Shown piece after piece: positions 44,352-51,817 of a stretch of DNA of 64,000 nt. This stretch comes from Acidicapsa acidisoli (GTDB taxonomy: Bacteria > Acidobacteriota > Terriglobia > Terriglobales > Acidobacteriaceae): contig NZ_JAGSYI010000002.1 in NCBI RefSeq assembly GCF_025685625.1, forward strand, positions 1,426,001-1,490,000, in the 5' to 3' direction. Under the pieces are notes generated by a model. That model had not been told where the DNA came from. It worked only from the letters and a program-made list of their open reading frames with translations, and ran no database searches. Position 1 is the first letter of the stretch. Every line of letters starts with the position of its first letter. The translations under genes and the position numbers were made by a program.

Positions 44352-44975
44352 CTATCGCTGTTGTCGGTCTGAAACGTCGAGTACAAACTGTGATCCCGGT
44401 GCGAATTCCATATCGGAGCCACTTGTTGTGAATTTGATTGCGAACAACAGTCCCGCGACGGCGCCTGTGGTCGAACCAATCGCGGCTCCTCTACCCCCTC
44501 CCAGCACCGCACCTAGAATTCCCCCCGCTGCAGACGCAACTGCTGCCGACTCAATTGCTTTCTTTTTTGATGATTTGCCAATCGCTCGGCCTTCCTCATC
44601 CACATTCTTCACCCCACTCGAGTTTGAGACTTCCTTGAGATCCGCTCGAATGAAATGAGCCACTCCGCTAAGGGTGATCGTTTCGAAGGCAAAAGAAATC
44701 TCTGCTTTGTCTTGCTTGGCCGCTCTTTTAACGCTGTTGATGTGGCCTTCGATGACCGCATTCCTGAACCCGTTCGGAGTCAACACCTGGGCTGAAAACT
44801 TGTCTCCCTTATGGGATGTCTTGGTGCTAATAGGCGACAGGAGCCTGACCGTCATCTCGAAATCTTTCAACCCCAACGGTGAGCCAACGCGAGGCTGCTG
44901 TGTATTCTGCGCAACAGCCAACTGGGCACCGCTCAGCAAGAACGTTAGAAGAGCTATTCCAACTTTGATGTTCAC
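44352..44975 (-). CDS. Exported glycine-zipper protein
   Basis: A 207-residue protein with a clear signal peptide (LLTFLLSGAQLAVAQ). The central part is a soluble beta domain (LSPISTKTSHKGDKFSAQVL; NAVIEGHINSVKRAAK). Residues about 140-185 form a glycine-zipper membrane region (AAGGILGAVLGGGRGAAIGS and following), and the C-terminus is a strand (GSQFVLDVSD). Such proteins insert in or line the outer membrane. The start is GTG at 44975 with AGGAGG four bases before it. It belongs to the eCIS operon, 16 bases after the preceding gene, and may help the particle pass or anchor to the cell envelope; this role is inferred from context only. Confidence 0.75.
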   Translation of the reverse strand: MNIKVGIALLTFLLSGAQLAVAQNTQQPRVGSPLGLKDFEMTVRLLSPISTKTSHKGDKFSAQVLTPNGFRNAVIEGHINSVKRAAKQDKAEISFAFETITLSGVAHFIRADLKEVSNSSGVKNVDEEGRAIGKSSKKKAIESAAVASAAGGILGAVLGGGRGAAIGSTTGAVAGLLFAIKFTTSGSDMEFAPGSQFVLDVSDRQQR

Positions 44976-44991
44976 GCCGCCTCCTCATAGT

Positions 44992-46050
44992 TCATGGCAG
45001 AGCCCAGGTCAGCCTGACCTTCATAAGTCCTTTTCCATAGACATTCAATACAACTTTTTCCCATTGATTGCTTGGAGCAGGTGCAACGGCAATCGAAAAA
45101 TGTTTCGAGTCGGATATTTGCACCATACACATCACGCCGGGAAGTGGTGAACCGCTCACAGACCCGAAATTCGCTCTTCCATTCTCGATCACAATCAATT
45201 CGGGGCCTTGGACCTCTCCCTGCCAAGTCATGCTTCCGGAAGTAGGCCCAATGTATGGGGAGTTTGTGTGGGGAACCGTTGCAGCATGTTCCGAGTTTTC
45301 TTTCACTATCGCTTGCGAAGGCTCGCGTCGAGCCGGATCGAGATCGTGGCCCAATGTTCCCGACGGTGTGGAGGGCACCTGGTTTCGGTGCAATAACGTT
45401 GGATCTGCAGGTTCTTCAGTAGTCGCAACGGAAGGACTTCCTGCCGGTCGCAATGGACCCGACAGAGAGGTTTGGTCGATAGCGTTCGCGGGGCTATTGG
45501 TTTTTTGCTTCTCTTGAATCTCGGCCTGATTTCTCTCCTGGTTGGGAGGCTGTTCCATTTGATTCGCATGGGGTTTACTGCCAGGCGAAAGAGAATGTGC
45601 CGGCACGCTGCTTGCATTGTCCGGAGTGAGCGGTGTGTTCTGTTTCACCGGTGGAACTGATGTGATTGCAGGCGCTTGCTGCAGATGTTGCTGCTCAGGC
45701 GGAGGAAGCTGTGCGTTATGAGACGACGACTGCGAATGTGTGATGTCGGTCTTGGGAATCGGCTTCTGCGTCCAGCGGCCAACACTCTTGAATGAAGGCA
45801 GCCAATGAATTCCGGCGGCAAGGAAGACGGCCGCCAGGAGCGCAGCGGCAATTAATTTAGGAGTTGTGTGATGGCTGTTGGAACTGTTGGAAGGAAGGAC
45901 AACCGGCCGGCTTCTTTTCCGCTCCCGCTCGGCGCGCACGGCCCTGGAACGCTCCTGCTCGGCAATGGCGCTCATATTCGTGACCTGGCCCTGGCCGTCG
46001 CCAGCGGACTGCCGGGGAGAGGCATCGAAATCTTCGGGACGAACGGGCAT
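44992..46050 (-). CDS. Single-pass membrane protein with Pro/Gln-rich stalk and C-terminal beta domain
   Basis: A 352-residue protein of unknown function. A short basic cytoplasmic part (ERSRAVRAERERKRSRP) precedes one membrane segment (LIAAALLAAVFLAAGIHWL, about residues 66-84). A long low-complexity Pro/Gln/Ser/Asn stalk (about 90-270) and a compact beta domain follow, with SMTWQGEVQGPELIVIENG, SPLPGVMCMVQISDSKHFSI and a WEKVVLNVYGKG-LMKVRLTW end. The W-x-G-E, L-P-G and x-V-x-L-x-W pattern recurs in other acidobacterial proteins with wall-exposed ends. It probably spans the inner membrane with its domain in the periplasm. It follows the zinc-ribbon gene and lies before the glycine-zipper gene in the eCIS operon. 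The start codon lacks an obvious ribosome binding site. Confidence 0.7.
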   Translation of the reverse strand: MPVRPEDFDASPRQSAGDGQGQVTNMSAIAEQERSRAVRAERERKRSRPVVLPSNSSNSHHTTPKLIAAALLAAVFLAAGIHWLPSFKSVGRWTQKPIPKTDITHSQSSSHNAQLPPPEQQHLQQAPAITSVPPVKQNTPLTPDNASSVPAHSLSPGSKPHANQMEQPPNQERNQAEIQEKQKTNSPANAIDQTSLSGPLRPAGSPSVATTEEPADPTLLHRNQVPSTPSGTLGHDLDPARREPSQAIVKENSEHAATVPHTNSPYIGPTSGSMTWQGEVQGPELIVIENGRANFGSVSGSPLPGVMCMVQISDSKHFSIAVAPAPSNQWEKVVLNVYGKGLMKVRLTWALP

Positions 46051-46161
46051 AACATTACCGCTTTGACACTACAAGCTTCAACAATGCACGACCCACCGCT
46101 CCATCCCCTGCAACACTGCGAGGATCCACTTGCATTTGCGTACTATTCGCGGCGGACCGCG

Positions 46162-47103
46162 TCATCCGCTGCTGTTATCGAGGCGTGCATTCATAGCCCC
46201 CACAGGATCGAAAAGAATCATTCCGGCAACAGTAGTAACGCGGCTGCCTCCGGTATAACGTTGCCACTTCTGTTTCTCCGAGAGCCGAATATTTACTGTT
46301 GCGCCAGCTTGCACCACGAGTTCAATGCCTGCCGAAGTACGCTCCAGCGTTGCGTGAATGTGAAACTCTGTCGCCGAGAGATCAACGGATTGCTTCGTGT
46401 CGTCCATTAAGATGTGGAATTTCGGCTTCTTGAGAGGATAAGAATCGATCAGCAGACCCGGACCCAGCTTTGCCTGGGTTGAATCTTGAGCATTTGTACC
46501 GTGTATCTTGTCCTCTATTTTCTCCTCAGGCGCCGTTGATGGATCTGGAGGCTTGGTGCCGTGTATCCTTTCCTCTACCTTCTCTTCAATCTCGCTGATC
46601 AAATTCGTTGCCCAATTCTTGTGCGGCGCCTTGTCTTGAATCTGCTTTTCCGGCGGCGTCTCGACTTTGACAGGCGGCTCAGTTGGGGTCTTATCCTCAT
46701 CCGGCGGGACGACCGGCGCAGTAGTCTCAACAACTATCTGGGGCTCACTCTCATTCTGAAGAGGCGCCTCGGGCGTGGTCTTTTCCTGAGCCGTTGGTAC
46801 AGACATTGAACTCGCGTCGATCTTCTTGCGAAGGTCAGCCAACTCCGCATCTTTCGCGTTCAGCGCGTTCTGCAGTCCTTCGACTTCCTTGTCTTTGCCG
46901 CTAAGGGTACTCTTCAGGCCAGCCAGCTCCTGGTCTTTGCCACTCAGCACAAGTCTCAGCTCTTGTATTTCTCTCTCCAATTCGCTTGTGCTATCGTCTC
47001 CAGGTCCGCCTCCCGAATCCGACGGGCGAAAAACGTGTCCGCACTTCACGCAACTCCTGTTACGATCGGGATTTTCAAATCCGCACTCTGGGCATATCTT
47101 CAT
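46162..47103 (-). CDS. Zinc-ribbon, coiled-coil protein sharing a C-terminal module with the eCIS kinase
   Basis: A 313-residue protein with an N-terminal zinc ribbon (CPECGF...CVKCGH; C4, C7, C18, C21). A coiled coil of tandem repeats about 14 residues long (LSGKDQELAGLKST, LSGKDKEVEGLQNA, LNAKDAELADLRKK) follows. Next is a Glu/Pro/Lys-rich linker that contains a duplicated EERIHGTKPPD-like unit, and a C-terminal domain of about 75 residues (LSATEFHIHATLERTSAGIE ... VAGMILFD). That domain aligns with the C-terminus of the kinase encoded just upstream. The ATG at 47103 gives the zinc ribbon at the extreme N-terminus; the frame is open to 47121. Zinc ribbons accompany TerY-P triads. Cytoplasmic; it may be the target or adaptor of the kinase. 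Confidence 0.75.
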   Translation of the reverse strand: MKICPECGFENPDRNRSCVKCGHVFRPSDSGGGPGDDSTSELEREIQELRLVLSGKDQELAGLKSTLSGKDKEVEGLQNALNAKDAELADLRKKIDASSMSVPTAQEKTTPEAPLQNESEPQIVVETTAPVVPPDEDKTPTEPPVKVETPPEKQIQDKAPHKNWATNLISEIEEKVEERIHGTKPPDPSTAPEEKIEDKIHGTNAQDSTQAKLGPGLLIDSYPLKKPKFHILMDDTKQSVDLSATEFHIHATLERTSAGIELVVQAGATVNIRLSEKQKWQRYTGGSRVTTVAGMILFDPVGAMNARLDNSSG

Positions 47104-47206
47104 GGTCACTCTCAATTCCATTCAGTAGCGCGGGCCGTCTGCCTAGCCACACGCTCCCATTCACTCCATCCGAACCCGACGGGATACCAGGCAGGATGCA
47201 CGTATG

Positions 47207-48538
47207 CTAACGCGGACCCAACAGGCGGGTACTCATCGACCCGTCTTGGCCCACTAAGATCAATCCCGCCTGCACGAGGACGCGCGCGCCCTTACCGTAC
47301 TCGACCGTGTTCGTACTTCCAGGAATCTTGATACTGAGCCTGGCCCCGTCGTGAACGGCCAAATAGATCGAGCCATCGGAATCCCGCTTGAGACTGGCAT
47401 GAATACGGAACCGGGTTTCTGACAGGTTCAGCATTTTCATCCCGGTTTTGAAGGCCAGCCGATACGGAGGAGATTCCTCGGTAATTTCCTCGAGTGTCAG
47501 TTCCCGCAGTTTCTGCGGAGCAGCACTAGTCGGCGGATCGACGATGTCCCGCAGCGGCCCCCTCCAGGACTGCGGCGCCGGACGTGTATCCGGATTGGTC
47601 GCACAGATTGTATCCTCAACCAACCTTGCCAATGTCGAATATTTGGCCGCGAGCAGAGGATGCGCGCGTACGCTGCGGATATCTTCGGAGTCGACATCGC
47701 TCGACTTCAGATCGAAGGTCGAGCTTTCCTGGTTGTAAGTCCAATCGAGAGCTTCTTCTTTGCAAATTTCCGGGTCACCCAAAACGATGAATTCCTGAAT
47801 GAGAATCGCCATTGAAGTGCGATCGGTTCCTATCTGCGGAACCTTTCTTGTCCAAACTTCTTTCGCAGCGTACCCGGCTGTGCCCTTTCCCAGCTCCGAT
47901 ATTTCCGCGCGGCCATGAACATAGCGGTCGAAATCGACGAGAGCCATATCTCCCGCATCGTCGTCACTGTTCTCCTTCCCCATGTGTCCTAATGTCCCGT
48001 GGATGCCATCATTTACGACTACATTCCCCGGGGAGATGTCAGCATGGACAAACTCTCGCCTTTCCATATTCATAACCGCCGTGGCCAACCCGTATGCCCA
48101 TGTAGCACGGATGCTGACGGGAGGCCACCAACTGGGTGGATACTGCGTATCCGCTTCCGCTCTCGTCCTCAACTTGCGCCAGCTTTCTCCGCCGACGTTC
48201 CTCATGAGAACGGCAAACGGCATACTCGGCGCAAGGGATGGCAACATCCCAAATGGTGCACCTCCCAGTGCGTCGGCCTTCGACTTGTTCAGATCTGCAA
48301 GCTGCAAAGCTACCAGATAATCCGATCTGCGGCGACGAATGTCATCGGGTTCCCAGAAGCATTTGATCCGAAAGTTTTCTCCATTGCGTTCATCTGTCGC
48401 CAGGTGAACGATTCCCTCACTTCCGCTCTCAAACTCCGCCCGCGACGATTCTCCAGCGATGTGCAGGCTGCGATTCTCGAATTCAATCGTCTTACCTTGC
48501 AGCGCCCGAGCTTCTTGTCTGAGTTGCATTTTATTCAT
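47207..48538 (-). CDS. Ser/Thr protein kinase-like protein (TerY-P triad type)
   Basis: A 443-residue protein with a compact kinase domain: glycine loop ESGSEGIVHLA (about 38-47), ATP lysine in FRIKCF (K59), catalytic loop VHADISPGNVVV (D167, N172) and metal-binding MALVDFDRY (D202), where DFG is replaced by DFD. H-x-D-I-S-P-G-N with D-F-D is the form known in kinases paired with TerY and PP2C. After a helical C-lobe the last 74 residues form a separate beta domain (LSETRFRIHASLKRDSDGSI and following), shared with the zinc-ribbon protein. It follows the PP2C gene by 115 bases within the eCIS operon. It probably phosphorylates a component of the injection system or its regulator. Confidence 0.82.
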   Translation of the reverse strand: MNKMQLRQEARALQGKTIEFENRSLHIAGESSRAEFESGSEGIVHLATDERNGENFRIKCFWEPDDIRRRRSDYLVALQLADLNKSKADALGGAPFGMLPSLAPSMPFAVLMRNVGGESWRKLRTRAEADTQYPPSWWPPVSIRATWAYGLATAVMNMERREFVHADISPGNVVVNDGIHGTLGHMGKENSDDDAGDMALVDFDRYVHGRAEISELGKGTAGYAAKEVWTRKVPQIGTDRTSMAILIQEFIVLGDPEICKEEALDWTYNQESSTFDLKSSDVDSEDIRSVRAHPLLAAKYSTLARLVEDTICATNPDTRPAPQSWRGPLRDIVDPPTSAAPQKLRELTLEEITEESPPYRLAFKTGMKMLNLSETRFRIHASLKRDSDGSIYLAVHDGARLSIKIPGSTNTVEYGKGARVLVQAGLILVGQDGSMSTRLLGPR

Positions 48539-48653
48539 ATCCGAACCATTTCTCCTGACGCAGTGGCGCGCTGGAACTCTCCTGCTGCAACCGTTCTATC
48601 CATTCCGGCCCCAAGGAAGCCCTCTCTCGACTCCATGTTTCTTCCCTGCGTTT

Positions 48654-50171
48654 TCACGACTGCCCGCAACGAATCAGGATCAGCGAAACGTTGTCTGCAA
48701 AAAGCAATTGCTGTGAGTCTTTCTTGAAGAGTTCGTCCGCAAAACTGCATGCCTTGTGAAGTATCTGCAATGCTGCATCAGCCTGTGTCGGCTCCGCGGT
48801 ATTCAAGAATTCCTGCCCCATAAGCTCAGACACTTTGGCTGAGACAGACTGCTGGTGACCACGCACAAGGCCATCGCTCGAAACAATAAGTGATTCCCCG
48901 GCTTGCAACGTAACAGATTTTGTTTCGATCATTTCTCCCGAACCGTCGAAATGCGCGCGCGAACGTGGACCTGGCCCAAGCGCCTGGGCTATTGCAACGA
49001 CCTCCGGATTGGTTTCAAAAACCGGGCACACTTCGCCGTCGCGACGAATATGTTCGACCGAGCCATCGCCGACCCGCAACAACTCGATTGCATAACTGCC
49101 TCCGTTTGCAATGGGCTGAGCGATTCCTGCGATCAATGTCGCAGACAACGCAGCAGGGATTGGGGATGCTTTGGCGCGCTGAGTCGCCTCCAGAATTCTA
49201 ACTGCTGTCTTGCTATGCAATGAGTCGCCGCGGACCGCGTCAAAGATATATCCATCGGTTCGCTCCAAAAGAGCCGTCGCCAGCTCATCAAGTGAGTCCT
49301 GCGTTCTTCGCGCGGCTTCAATCAGATCGCTCACAGTGACTGCCTCATTCGACTTCATTTGCTGAATGACGAACTCGCAGAATCGCCTGACGATAGAGTT
49401 CGCCGCCACGCGCGAGCCCATGGAGGTACTCACTCCATCCGCCAATGCGAAAATGACAGAGGGTTTTGAGGCTTGGACAGCCGCAACAGCAGCAAAAGTG
49501 GCATCCTGGTTTTCCGACTTATCCGCGATCTTAGGGCCGATGTAACTCGCATGCCAGAGCGTCAAGCCCTCTTGCCTAAGGCTGCCGCCCTGCTCGTTTT
49601 GGCGGCGGAATTCCACTTCGCAGGGCAGGTCGAGATTCACCTGACGCTGCGCTTGCGCCGGCTCAAGCGCCGTTGCGCCCGGGGTGATTCTTTGCAGTGC
49701 CGACTCTCGGTATTTTCGCGCAACAATCCTATTCATGCGCCTGAACCGCCGGTTTCTGGCCAGTAGCGTTTGGCCCACTGCAGCCAGTGCACGGCATAGA
49801 TGGGCTCCATCGACATCGAAATGCTTTGCGGTATCGAGAGCGGAACGTAGAAGCTTGAAAAACATCCCCGGGGCAACACCATCCGTGGAGCGCGCGGCAG
49901 CTGCGCAGACAGAATAAGGCCAGCCGTCGCAAGGCTGGTGCGACTCGCAGAACTGCTCCAACTGGTGCAGTGACGGCCGGTTGCAGTTAGCCAGCTTGAG
50001 CAGGGCAGCAAATGGCAACTCAAACTGCTTGCCGAGTGCCGACTGCTCATCCGCGCGTTCCAAAAGAAGCGAAAAGAGCTGTACCACTCCTTCCCGGTCC
50101 TGGGGCGGACCAATCTGGAAGCGCCCGTATGATGAGCGCCTCTCGACAAGGTTTGTCGTACTCCGATTCAT
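48654..50171 (-). CDS. PP2C-family Ser/Thr phosphatase with N-terminal extension
   Basis: About 505 residues. The C-terminal 300 residues are a PPM/PP2C phosphatase: KSENQDATFAAVA, FALADGVSTSMGSRVAANS (metal-binding D-G), LSATLIAGIAQ, SLIVSSDGLVRGHQQ and the final LFADNVSLILIRCG, where D-N binds the second metal. The first 180 residues are helical and cysteine-containing (LLKLANCNRPSLHQLEQFCE), of unknown role. A TTG at 50222 would extend it into the VWA gene, but the ATG at 50171 leaves a normal gap of 22 bases; the start remains uncertain. It reverses the kinase encoded downstream. With the VWA protein and the kinase it forms a TerY-P-like triad inside the eCIS operon. Confidence 0.83.
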   Translation of the reverse strand: MNRSTTNLVERRSSYGRFQIGPPQDREGVVQLFSLLLERADEQSALGKQFELPFAALLKLANCNRPSLHQLEQFCESHQPCDGWPYSVCAAAARSTDGVAPGMFFKLLRSALDTAKHFDVDGAHLCRALAAVGQTLLARNRRFRRMNRIVARKYRESALQRITPGATALEPAQAQRQVNLDLPCEVEFRRQNEQGGSLRQEGLTLWHASYIGPKIADKSENQDATFAAVAAVQASKPSVIFALADGVSTSMGSRVAANSIVRRFCEFVIQQMKSNEAVTVSDLIEAARRTQDSLDELATALLERTDGYIFDAVRGDSLHSKTAVRILEATQRAKASPIPAALSATLIAGIAQPIANGGSYAIELLRVGDGSVEHIRRDGEVCPVFETNPEVVAIAQALGPGPRSRAHFDGSGEMIETKSVTLQAGESLIVSSDGLVRGHQQSVSAKVSELMGQEFLNTAEPTQADAALQILHKACSFADELFKKDSQQLLFADNVSLILIRCGQS

Positions 50172-50193
50172 CTGTGCGCATTCCCGCCCGGCT

Positions 50194-50868
50194 TCACCGT
50201 GGCTTAGCCACCAATTGAGCAACCGATGTTGAATCGACGATTGTGCTGCCTACATCGCTGAGAAAATCAGCGATTCCTCCAGGATCAATCTGGATGGCGT
50301 GCTCCGGCCGGGAGGCAATGGACCTCATAACTTCGAAGTGCTGCTCCTCCATTCCCACACCCACCGAAACGACGTCGACATTACCGTTTTTCACGGAAAT
50401 TGATTGGAGCGCTTTAGCCGGTTCCATCACATCCCCTCCCGTGAATTCGCCGTCACTGAGCAAAACGCAGAGAGGGTTTGGAGCTTTCTCCTCTTGAAAA
50501 GCGCGGATCTCTTTCCGGCACCGCTCGAGTGACTGCTGCAGCGCGTCTTTCGCCCATTCCAATGCGAAATGCATATTGGTTGCGCCGTCGTCGCCAAGAA
50601 ACACGAGACTGTCTATGTCGATTTCCCTAGGACTTGCGGCTATGGCCATTTGCCTGACCGAATCTCCGAACGCGCAGATATTCATCAGAAAGCGGTATCC
50701 GCTGCCGCCCAGGTTCATCGACTGCATACTGGTCACCATGTCCTGGACCGCCTCGGTCACCTGCTCGCACTTCCCCTCTTCCGCCATGCTTCCGCTGTTG
50801 TCGATCAGCATGACGACAATTTGCGGATGCATGGAGCTTGCTATCTTGCTGCCCTTCGCAAATGCCAT
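50194..50868 (-). CDS. TerY-like von Willebrand factor A domain protein
   Basis: A 224-residue single-domain VWA protein. The metal-ion-dependent adhesion site is complete: D-x-S-x-S in VVMLIDNSGSMAEEG (D23, S25, S27), the threonine in DDGATNMHFAL and the aspartate in CVLLSDGEFTGGDV. Size and the absence of signal or membrane segments match TerY, the cytoplasmic VWA protein that works with a PP2C phosphatase and a kinase. GGAGG lies seven bases before the ATG. The PP2C gene follows 22 bases downstream. It probably serves as a metal-dependent scaffold for the phosphorylation triad. Confidence 0.85.
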   Translation of the reverse strand: MAFAKGSKIASSMHPQIVVMLIDNSGSMAEEGKCEQVTEAVQDMVTSMQSMNLGGSGYRFLMNICAFGDSVRQMAIAASPREIDIDSLVFLGDDGATNMHFALEWAKDALQQSLERCRKEIRAFQEEKAPNPLCVLLSDGEFTGGDVMEPAKALQSISVKNGNVDVVSVGVGMEEQHFEVMRSIASRPEHAIQIDPGGIADFLSDVGSTIVDSTSVAQLVAKPR

Positions 50869-50981
50869 CGGCTCGCCTCCTGTTCTATCAGACTTTTACT
50901 CTTAGGCCGGCATTTCGCAACCAGCACTCGCTCCCTCGCTGCTTCACTATGACAACGCAACCTGGCCTTCGCTGCCTTCAC

Positions 50982-51755
50982 CTAAATCAAACCGGCATCG
51001 GTCAATGCTTTCTTAATCTGCCGCTGTGCCAAAAACCAGCTCCTCCAAAGCGCGAGCAAGGAAACAACCAGCGAAGCACCGGCCAGGTACAAGGGAAGCT
51101 TGCCTGCCAAGGCTGTTTGGCCGGAATGAATGACTACCTGCTCACCGCTTTTTCCTGATTCAGCTACCGATTCGCTGGTCGTGTTTACGGCGATTGCGTT
51201 CAGAATGTCCTTCAAAGCCATTGCGCTTTCTGAAGCCACTTGAGCGGCCGCTAGTTCATCTTTCGCCGCATTGAATCGCGCCTGCAAGTCATTCCGCCTT
51301 AGCGCGAATGCATCCGCACTTTGATTCGCTCCTTTCCATCCTGCAGGTGGCGCGACCCCTGTTTTGCGTGCGACCTGAATCGCTGCATCCAGGCTTTGCA
51401 ACATTTCTTTCGCCGCGTTCTCGAAAGTACCGTTCGCTACTCCGGAATCGGTTTGTCCGTTGTTACCATTTGGCTGGGCCTTGGGGGCTCGCGTCCTTTT
51501 CCCCGAATCAGCCTGCCCGGTCGGTGTGCTTGTCGGCTTGCTTCCCGCATCTTTCTTAGCCGATGTGCTTTCAGTCGAATCATTGGACTGTGGAGACACA
51601 CTGCTGGGAGTCGGTTCCGTCTGCGATTGACCTGAAGATTCATGAGGAACGGTCAGCACGAGGAACAACCCTATAGTTCCGAGAACTGCTCTCACAGCCG
51701 TCGTCGCGTGGATCCCTCTTCTTGCAGCGCCGATCACTAAGATTAGAGGACTCAT
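50982..51755 (-). CDS. Membrane protein with Ser/Pro-rich stalk and C-terminal membrane anchor
   Basis: A 257-residue protein of unknown family. It has an N-terminal hydrophobic export segment (AVLGTIGLFLVLTVPH), a Ser/Thr/Gln/Lys-rich low-complexity region (about 40-105), helices with FENAAKEMLQSLDAAIQVAR and LRRNDLQARFNAAKDELAAA, and a C-terminal membrane segment (LPLYLAGASLVVSLLALW) followed by a short basic tail. The start is uncertain; the ATG at 51755 gives the export segment, while the longer frame from 51872 overlaps the preceding gene. Located between the DUF6519 gene and the VWA gene in the eCIS operon, it could anchor or sense the particle at the inner membrane. This role is speculation. 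Confidence 0.65.
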   Translation of the reverse strand: MSPLILVIGAARRGIHATTAVRAVLGTIGLFLVLTVPHESSGQSQTEPTPSSVSPQSNDSTESTSAKKDAGSKPTSTPTGQADSGKRTRAPKAQPNGNNGQTDSGVANGTFENAAKEMLQSLDAAIQVARKTGVAPPAGWKGANQSADAFALRRNDLQARFNAAKDELAAAQVASESAMALKDILNAIAVNTTSESVAESGKSGEQVVIHSGQTALAGKLPLYLAGASLVVSLLALWRSWFLAQRQIKKALTDAGLI

Positions 51756-51817
51756 CTGTCTCACGATGCCCCCGGGACTCTGCTCTCTACATGCGTTACA
51801 AATGCGCTCGGAAGCGC

